Source: Pseudofabraea citricarpa (lineage: Eukaryota; Ascomycota; Leotiomycetes; Helotiales; Dermateaceae). From it: DNA of 64,000 bases. The position numbers and the translations under genes are program-made. Positions 57,631 through 64,000 of this stretch are shown piece by piece. The DNA lies in NCBI GenBank assembly GCA_029641185.1, contig JAPWGK010000013.1:1054001-1118000 (forward strand), in the 5' to 3' direction. The notes beneath the pieces were generated by a model, which was not told the DNA's origin, did not search any database, and saw nothing but the letters and a program-made list of their open reading frames with translations. The stretch's first letter is position 1. Each line of letters begins with the position of its first letter.

Positions 57631-60049
57631 ATGGCTGCCAACGCTCTGGACATCATCGCGCCCCTCCCAAATCCCCCGCCAGGTGCCCCGGATGGCAACT
57701 ATTTCGATGAAACCCAATGGGCTATCCTGATGGCCATCATGGACGCCATCATTCCATCCATTCACAAAGGTTCGATACCATCCGGAGACCTGTCCGGTCT
57801 GTCAATATCACATGAAGAATACAACACTGCAGTGAACCATATCAGACACAACGTCAACGGTTTATCCGACAGTCAGTCTCTGGATAAATACTTTCAAGAA
57901 AAGCCATCCGAAAACCCTAGATTTCAAGCATTACTGAAGAGGACGTTGATACTATACTCCAAAGAGGATGCGAAGAAGGGGTTTTCTTTCATATTGTCTG
58001 CCTTGAAGTAAGCTACAGCTACTCGCTATCTTCAATAACTTTCTAGAGCAATGCCCTTCAACAACTGTCCCTTGCTAATGGTCGCACAGCACAACTGTTG
58101 GTTCATACCTTCTGACAGGATACTCAACACCCATCCACCAGCAACCGGTACATATTCGACAGGCAATCGTTCAAGGATGGCGCACATCATATCTGCCGAC
58201 ATTAAACCTCATACATAAGCAGTTGACTCTTGTTGGGAAGAACCACTGGCTAAAGACTAGTCCATTGTTCTCGACACTATCCGGCTTCCCAGTGGCTCCC
58301 GACCACTATAAACCCGGGCCACACTTCGAGTACGAGTTCATACAAATACCGGCTGGATCCGAGCCAGAAATCATCGAGACGGATGTAGTAATCATTGGGA
58401 GTGGTTGCGGTGGCGCTGTTTGCGCGAAGAACATAGCAGAGGCGGGCCACAGGGTTCTGGTAGTGGATAAGTCATATTCCTACAAGTCTTCACAGCTACC
58501 CATGTCTGAGGAAGAAGCGGGATCTCATCTTTTTGAAAACGGCGGTGTCGAGGTCACGGATGATGGGTCTGTGACAATTGTTGCTGGGAGCAGCTGGGGC
58601 GGTGGCGGTACTATAAACTGGTCGGCGAGTCTCCAGACTCAAGGATTTGTTCGCAAGGAATGGTCTGAAGATAGGGGGCTCTCGTTCTTTGGTACTGCTG
58701 AATTTCAGACTTGTCTTGATAGAGTATGTCATCGTATGGGTGTTTCCACAGATCACGTTCGACAGAACTTCGCCAATGCAGCCATTCTCGAAGGAGCGAG
58801 AAAGTTGGGTTATACGGCTAAAGCAGTACCTCAGAATACAGGCGGCGATGAACACTACTGTGGCCATTGTGCCATGGGATGTGGCTCCAGTCAGAAGCAA
58901 GGGCCAGTCGTGACTTGGCTACCAGATGCTGCTAAAGCCGGAGCCAAGTTCGTGGAGGGGTTTGAGGTGAACAAGGTATTGTTCGATGAGTCGAACGGTA
59001 CTAAGAAAGCCATAGGAGTACAGGGCGTTTGGACATCACGGAACAGCAAAGGTGGCGTTGATGGGCCGCTTTCTAATCGAAAAGTCCGAGAAGTCATAGT
59101 CAAAGCCAAGAAAGTTATCGTCTCTTGTGGCACTCTTTGGAGTCCCGTAGTCCTTCTGAATAGCGGCTTGAAGGTGAGTCTCTTCTTGCATACCTACGTA
59201 GAACACAAATCTAACTCGATCTAGAATTATCAGATAGGACGCAACGCATACCTTCACCCGGTGAACACGGTCCTCGCAGTCTTCAAAGACGAAGTACGAC
59301 CATGGGAAGGCGGAATCCTAACCTCCGTCTGCACTTCATTCGAGGATCTCGACGGCCACGGGCACGGAGTTAAGCTCGAGGTGACTTGTGGACTTCCAGC
59401 CATGGCCATGTCGCAGCTGAGTTGGAAATCCGGCTTTGAATATAAACAGCAAGTGCTAAAGTATCGCCACATGGCCGCCTTCATAGCTATAGCACGCGAT
59501 CGCGACCCCGGACGCGTGTACCCGGATCCGATGACTGGCCGTCCTAGAATCCAGTACAGCCCAAGCGCTTTCGACCGGGCAAATGCCATGGAGGGCGTTC
59601 TCGCACTTGCGAAGATGTGCTACGTCTCGGGCGCGACCGAGATCCATGCATGTATTGCTGGAACCAACCCCTTCATCCGATCTTCCGACGAGTTGATCTC
59701 TGTTAGCGACGATGCTTCAGAGGAGCTGGATCCAGGCGTGACGGATCCGCGCTTTGCACAGTGGCTTGCGGAGCTGAAGGCGGTTGGGAACAAACCCCCT
59801 AGTGCCTGCTGGGCCTCTGCCCACCAGATGGGATCGAATCGCATGAGTGCGCATGAGCGAGACGGGGTTGTCGATCCAAAGGGTAGGGTTTGGGGAACGC
59901 AGGATCTCTATGTGAGTGATGCGAGTGTCTTCCCCTCTGCCAGCGGGGTCAATCCCATGGTCACCAACATGGCCATAAGTGACTGGATCTCACGGGGCGT
60001 GTGCAGGGAATTAAAGAACAGCGGGATGGGACTCGACGCCAGGTTGTGA
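57631..60049 (+). CDS. Long-chain fatty alcohol oxidase (GMC family)
   Basis: This flavoenzyme oxidises long-chain alcohols to aldehydes, producing hydrogen peroxide; it works in the omega-oxidation of alkanes and fatty acids, usually in microsomal or peroxisomal membranes. Exons 57631-58007, 58090-59173 and 59225-60049 join in phase to 761 residues, close to the usual 700-750. Residues 1-225 are the family-specific N-terminal domain (DETQWAILMAIMDAIIPS). The FAD fold begins at 229 (VVIIGSGCGGAVCAKNIAEA, then VLVVDK). GSSWGGGGTINWSASLQTQ is the GMC signature. Near the end lie H687 in HQMGSNRM and N730 in ASGVNPMVTNMA, the expected active-site pair. No peroxisomal targeting tripeptide is seen (the last residues are DARL). 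All motifs are intact. Confidence 0.93.
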
Positions 60050-60473
60050 GAAGAGGCAGAGATGATTGATCCTTTGATTCTTTTGGTAACGCTCTACCTA
60101 TTGTGGGGTATCTTTACATACATAACGTACTTTTTGGTGGGAGTGAAATGAAATGATATCGGGTATTATACCTCACGAGCCAAGAATAGCCAGGAATGAA
60201 AAGAAAGAAATTAAGAAAGAAAGAAGAAGGCCCAAGAATTAGACAAACTTTGCTCGTGCTAATCAATCTAAGAGAAGACTGGCATCGGCTTGTCCCTTCT
60301 ACAGAAGACGCCCTCTGAAGAAGAGCATCTCATCCTCACATGAAAGGTGACAAAGTCTGCTCGCCCAGTGTCGTTTCTAGCATATGAGAAAAAGGGTATT
60401 GATCCATGCATACGAAGACAGCATCTGAAAATGCAATGATTACAGCTTGCACATATTTCGAATATGAGAATCC
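60050..60473. other. Convergent intergenic region
   Basis: 424 bp between two 3' ends, with a GAAAGAAATTAAGAAAGAAAGAAG purine run near 60203-60227. No gene was recognised. Confidence 0.45.
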
Positions 60474-61563
60474 TCACGGCGTAGAAGAACCAGTAGTAGC
60501 CGGGGTGTATGAGCCATGAGCGATCTGCGGCGTAGCCGAGCGCGTACCGAGTCTAGAGGGCGCTCTTGGGTGCGAAGAAGGCAACGAAGACTGGTATTGC
60601 AGGTTCGGAGAGGGCAGGAGAGAGCTTGGAGAAGGAGGGTGCTGGACTGGAGAAAGGCCATAGACGTCATCGGGAGACTGAGAGTAGGCTTCGGACCATG
60701 TGGGAGATGGCGGGACTTGGCCGTAGCCGTACGACGCGCTGTACGGCATAGGCACATAGCTGTCGTAGGATGCTGCTGCTGCTATCCTAGGTGCCACTGC
60801 GAGATCTCTGTCGTGGCTTGATCCTCGCGTAGATTGTCTTCTGGCCGGCCACTGTTGATACTTGGTCAGTTGGGTGTGAGGGATGATGCGAAGGGGGGTT
60901 TTCTTACTTGCTGCGGAACAGTGGATGTATACTTCAGTGATGGGGATGCCGCGGAGCAGGAACTCTGTCGATGGCGACGGGACTTGCTGCCTTGACGTGT
61001 CTTTGATGGATGATGATCAATAGGAAGTGGTAGCTCATCATCCCTTAGGTTGATGGTACAGTTCTCGTTCGTGCCAATCACCATGAGGCATTGGTTTTCG
61101 AGCCGTGCTCCTTGAAGGAAAGCTTCCCATAGTGTGAGTCTTTGAACATGTTCGAAGAAGGGCTCCTCTGATCTTACTTATGGCTTTGTGGAAGTGCTCA
61201 CTTCCTCTAATACAAACGTACCCATCGGTGGCCGCGACTCCGTTGTTCTACGACCACAACATCTGGACGTTAGTATTATTGCTGCTAGGAGGTTTGGAAA
61301 GACATGAAAAATGATTTGGTAGAGGGTGAGAAAATTCCAGTAAAGCGAATCATATTGTGATATTCTTAAATCGTGCCTGGCAAAGAGCTACAGCCGAGAG
61401 CTTAGCATACCTGATAGACGTGCGCCCTTTCAACATCTAGGGAAGTACCATCAGGATGTTTTCGCACAAAATCTTTCAACGTCTTCCAGGTTGTGTTCCA
61501 TGGCAGACCTGCAACGGGGATATAGTATAGCCCAGTAATGTTTCCAGGTGCTTTCAAGGGCAT
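60474..61563 (-). CDS. RRM-like RNA-binding protein, putative
   Basis: The first 100 residues resemble an RNA-recognition motif. Exons 61563-61411, 61247-61178, 61122-60908 and 60851-60474 join in phase to 271 residues. The first beta strand and helix are LYYIPVAGLPWNTTWKTLKDF, the RNP1-like strand is DGYVCIRGSEHF, and the last strand is LENQCLMVIGT. The second RNP is less conserved than usual (no aromatic pair in strand three), so binding could be by another surface. The rest is disordered: a basic patch (KTRQGSKSRRHRQSS) and then a Tyr/Ser/Pro-rich tail (PMPYSASYGYGQVPPS), as in many fungal post-transcriptional regulators. An in-frame ATG at 61608 would add 15 residues. The four exons fit well, but the function is inferred. 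Confidence 0.7.
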
Positions 61564-63305
61564 ACTGTGACTGACTGATGTTGTGTCGACTGGTGAAGAG
61601 AAGAACAAGTAAGCTGCGCCTCAGACAGAACTGCCTCGCTCTGTTGGAGAAATCTTAGTGTATGAAATGTGAGGAAAGTTGTTGATGGACTACCAATGCT
61701 TTGCAGCTCCACAGGGTGTGATTGAGAAGCTCTTATAGAACACGCTCGATATGCAAAACTGTCACTCCTCATAGCCTCGGATATCTTGCATCTTGCAGTG
61801 TAGCAATTTCCATTTTGATCAGCTATTGCATATAGAATAAGCGGTGACAATGTCCGGTCTATAATACAGCGCCATAGTTTTCGATTTCCTAGGAACAAAA
61901 TAGAGTAATCATCACAAGTCAACCAACGTATCGACCGGCCAAGCCATTCGATGACTTGGTGGCGGCACATCTCTAGATCAGATATGAAGGAGGAAAGATC
62001 CGCTCCTATGATGGCTCGAATACAGCTATTCATCGATCTGCAGGGCTTCAGTAACAGCCATCCCGGATTTCCGGTTGCGTGGATTGTGTAGAAATTGTTT
62101 GAGCATGATGATGATTGATCTTTTTGGCTGGTCCGGCCACCCAATTAGAGCCTCGATACCAACGCCCACGGAGGCAGGTCCTGCAACAGAGAAATGATTG
62201 AAATGTCGACAACGAAGCAAGGATGTCTTACAACCCTGGAGTTAGGTACCAAGTAGAAGGGCGATCTAGGCAGACAGCAGCCATGGCTGCACACCCCACA
62301 ATCTCTAGTCCATGGAGCTATGTCCGCAACTATCCCCCACAATCCGAGAACGGGAGGCTTTCCGAGAGCCGACCCCAGAAAGACAAGGAAAAGGATTCCA
62401 CTCAGGGCCGGGAGTCTCTTGTCATACTCGAAAATCCGGTTCTGCATGTTGTTGTTGTTGTTGCATTGTTGCATTGTTGCATTGTTGCATGGTTGCGTTG
62501 GGTGCTTGACTGGCGCGGAGCCTCTGGTCACTGGTGCAACGTCAAACGGCGGAGCAATATGGCGTCGTCAAGTATAGCTCAGCTGCATGTATGCAAGAAG
62601 AAGCCGAACAAGCAAGGCGAGATGCATGGCACTCGCTCACAGGATCGATAGCAGATGGCTGATCCAAAGCGCGCGTGTAGATGTAGTGCTAAGAGCACCA
62701 ACTCAGCGACATGGGTCCTTTTGCTAAATTCAGCATCCCTTCGTCACACAGCATCAAATTAATAAGAAGGCTCACAAGAGGACTCGGTACGGTACTGTAC
62801 TGTAACCCAGAAAATGCACATGCACAGCGCGCTACCAGATCCAACGGCGCAAAAAGCCAATAGGAAATGTTCAGGACATCCAGCAGCTGTGTAACCACAC
62901 TCGGGATAATCATCAGCCGAGTTATATCCTCAATCGTGTTGGACGCTGGAAACATCAGACGGCAGAATGCGAGCAGAGAGCGAAGTGGTCTTCATTGTCA
63001 TCTAGTGCCTTGTGGTATATCAATTTGCGGTCAGGGTATTAAGCGCCCCCTCGAGAAATATGGCCAAGTTGGCGTTACACAACACACAACACATTAGCAG
63101 CGCCTCCCTTCAGGCCAGACTTCCCTGCTAACCAGCCCATGTTTGCATATTTCGTACATTGGAGAAGCCTTACAGTCGCGAGACCGCCTTGAGGATCTTG
63201 ACGAAGGTGTAGATCAATTCGAGCGCCTTGCGAATACGCAGAGTTCCCACAGATCTCCTTGCTGCACGTCTCAGAAGACGTATACAGGCCGATGTCGAAA
63301 GAGAT
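61564..63305. other. Intergenic region, 1.7 kb
   Basis: This holds the promoter of the RRM-like gene and the 3' flank of the MoaC gene. A 196-codon open frame at 61554-62144 (-) has no domain or splice support. An 8-bp tandem repeat occurs near 62446-62491. No RNA gene was recognised. Confidence 0.45.
62446..62491. repeat. GTT repeat followed by 9-bp GTTGCATTG-type tandem repeat
   Basis: A run of GTTGTTGTTGTTGTTG is followed by four copies of a unit of about nine bases (TTGCATTGT with slight variation). It is non-coding. Confidence 0.75.
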
Positions 63306-64000
63306 TTAGATCCCAGAGCTTTTCTCCCCATCGACCCAGCTTCCACTCTTGCCGCCTTCTTTTCGGATAACCTTCAGCCCTTCAATCGTCATACCCTTGT
63401 CGACGGCTTTACACATGTCGTACACGGTCAATGCAGCTGTCGAGGCTGCAGTAAGCGCCTCCATCTCCACTCCGGTTTTTCCATCACATGAGACGGTTGC
63501 TGTGATCTTGACTTGACCATGAGTTTTGTGGCATGGTGTAACAGAATGTACTGAGTTTGTGCCAGTGGGTGGTTTGTGTGCATCTTCCTGCCCCGTCCCA
63601 GAGTAGGATACAGGAGCCTCTTCTTGCAAGCCCTCGCTACCGCAAGCTTCAAGTTCAACGCTGACATGTGTAATGGAGATAGGATGACAGAGAGGTATCA
63701 AGTCTGATGTTTTCTTGGCTGCCATGATGCCAGCTATTCTCGCCACTCCAAGAACATCGCCCTTCTTCGCTCGATTCTCAAGTATCAAAGGAAGTGCCGT
63801 ATTATTGGAAAAGTAGACTCTGCAGATAGCAGTTGCTGTACGTTTGGTGGGGGTTTTGTCAGATATTGCTACCATATGTGCACTCCCCGAGGCCGTTAGA
63901 TGGGTAAGGCTTGGCTTTGCAGGTACCGGATCGCTTTCGGCATCTGCATTGCCAGGCAGTACGCGGGTAGAATACAAACGAGCCCCAAGCTGAGGTGCCA
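63306..64000 (-). CDS. MoaC domain of molybdopterin precursor synthase (C-terminal part)
   Basis: The visible 231 or so codons encode the MoaC half of cyclic pyranopterin monophosphate synthesis, the first step of molybdenum cofactor formation. In Aspergillus nidulans (cnxABC) and animals (MOCS1) it is fused after the radical-SAM MoaA domain; here the frame stays open to the window edge ([15 protein letters not shown]), so the MoaA part must lie outside. Conserved motifs are [31 protein letters not shown] followed by CHPI, and [20 protein letters not shown] with [10 protein letters not shown], ending in GGKSGSW. Between VSVELEACG and [14 protein letters not shown] there are about 40 extra residues (rich in Gly, Thr, His and Pro) not found in bacterial MoaC. 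Key active-site residues around [10 protein letters not shown] and [10 protein letters not shown] are intact. Confidence 0.93.
   Translation of the reverse strand, partial: APQLGARLYSTRVLPGNADAESDPVPAKPSLTHLTASGSAHMVAISDKTPTKRTATAICRVYFSNNTALPLILENRAKKGDVLGVARIAGIMAAKKTSDLIPLCHPISITHVSVELEACGSEGLQEEAPVSYSGTGQEDAHKPPTGTNSVHSVTPCHKTHGQVKITATVSCDGKTGVEMEALTAASTAALTVYDMCKAVDKGMTIEGLKVIRKEGGKSGSWVDGEKSSGI

Noticed and set aside
61554..62144. 196-codon open frame (-)
   Set aside because: It overlaps the true first exon of the RRM-like gene and has no recognisable content.
1..64000. CRISPR arrays, phage, bacterial operons
   Set aside because: Exon-intron structure throughout and no regularly spaced direct repeats with unique spacers; this is a eukaryotic chromosome.

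Overview
The window is nuclear DNA of a filamentous ascomycete (Pezizomycotina; Leotiomycetes is my guess from the feel of the proteins, not something tested). The evidence is many short introns of about 41-60 nt with GTAAGT-like donors and CTAAC/CTGAC branch sites, proteins that are closest to filamentous-fungal families (fatty alcohol oxidase, AIM3/BBC1-type, GH35 with a signal peptide), and genes on both strands without operons. No rRNA, tRNA, CRISPR, phage or intact transposon was recognised. Exon coordinates below were joined by hand and checked for reading-frame phase.

Layout. 1-1491: N-terminal part of a secreted GH35 beta-galactosidase (-), cut by the window edge. 2498-3149: LURP1/tubby-like small protein (+). 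3438-5503: Swi5-domain recombination protein with a very long acidic disordered N-terminus (-). 7228-8293: ribosome biogenesis factor eIF6/TIF6 (-). 8824-8980: a degenerate 21-bp tandem repeat. 9004-11446: a 780-residue RGG-rich nuclear-type protein of unknown family (-). 14875-16444: RAD23 (-). 17190-18641: four-helix membrane protein (-). 18642-24966: a gene-poor stretch of 6.3 kb with several microsatellites.

24967-26184: secreted SMP-30/gluconolactonase-like protein (+). 26456-27399 and 27567-28469: FAF1 (-) and HIS6 (+), divergent over a 167-bp shared promoter. 28.5-35 kb: gene-poor and visibly AT-rich, with two unrelated-looking coiled-coil proteins that I cannot place. 35023-36118: AT-hook-like nuclear protein (-). 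38576-41691: SET2 histone H3K36 methyltransferase (+). 42406-44924: AIM3/BBC1-type proline-rich protein with a C-terminal cysteine-peptidase-like domain (+). 45494-47065: mitochondrial GABA transaminase (+).

47482-49085: multi-pass membrane protein with a basic tail (-). 49546-50246: ARL3/ARFRP1-type GTPase (+). 50690-51681: beta-carbonic-anhydrase-like protein (-). 52443-53718: FYVE-finger protein (-). 57631-60049: long-chain fatty alcohol oxidase (+). 60474-61563: RRM-like protein (-). 63306-64000: MoaC half of the molybdopterin enzyme (-), cut by the window edge.

Most genes are housekeeping (ribosome assembly, histidine and GABA metabolism, chromatin, DNA repair, endosome/Golgi traffic) and are not arranged as a pathway cluster. 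The most interesting items are the AIM3/BBC1-type protein, which carries an apparently complete Cys-His-Glu/Asn triad and a 16-nt microexon, the Swi5 protein with its 560-residue extension, the 21-bp repeat at the end of the RGG-rich gene, and the two orphan coiled-coil genes.
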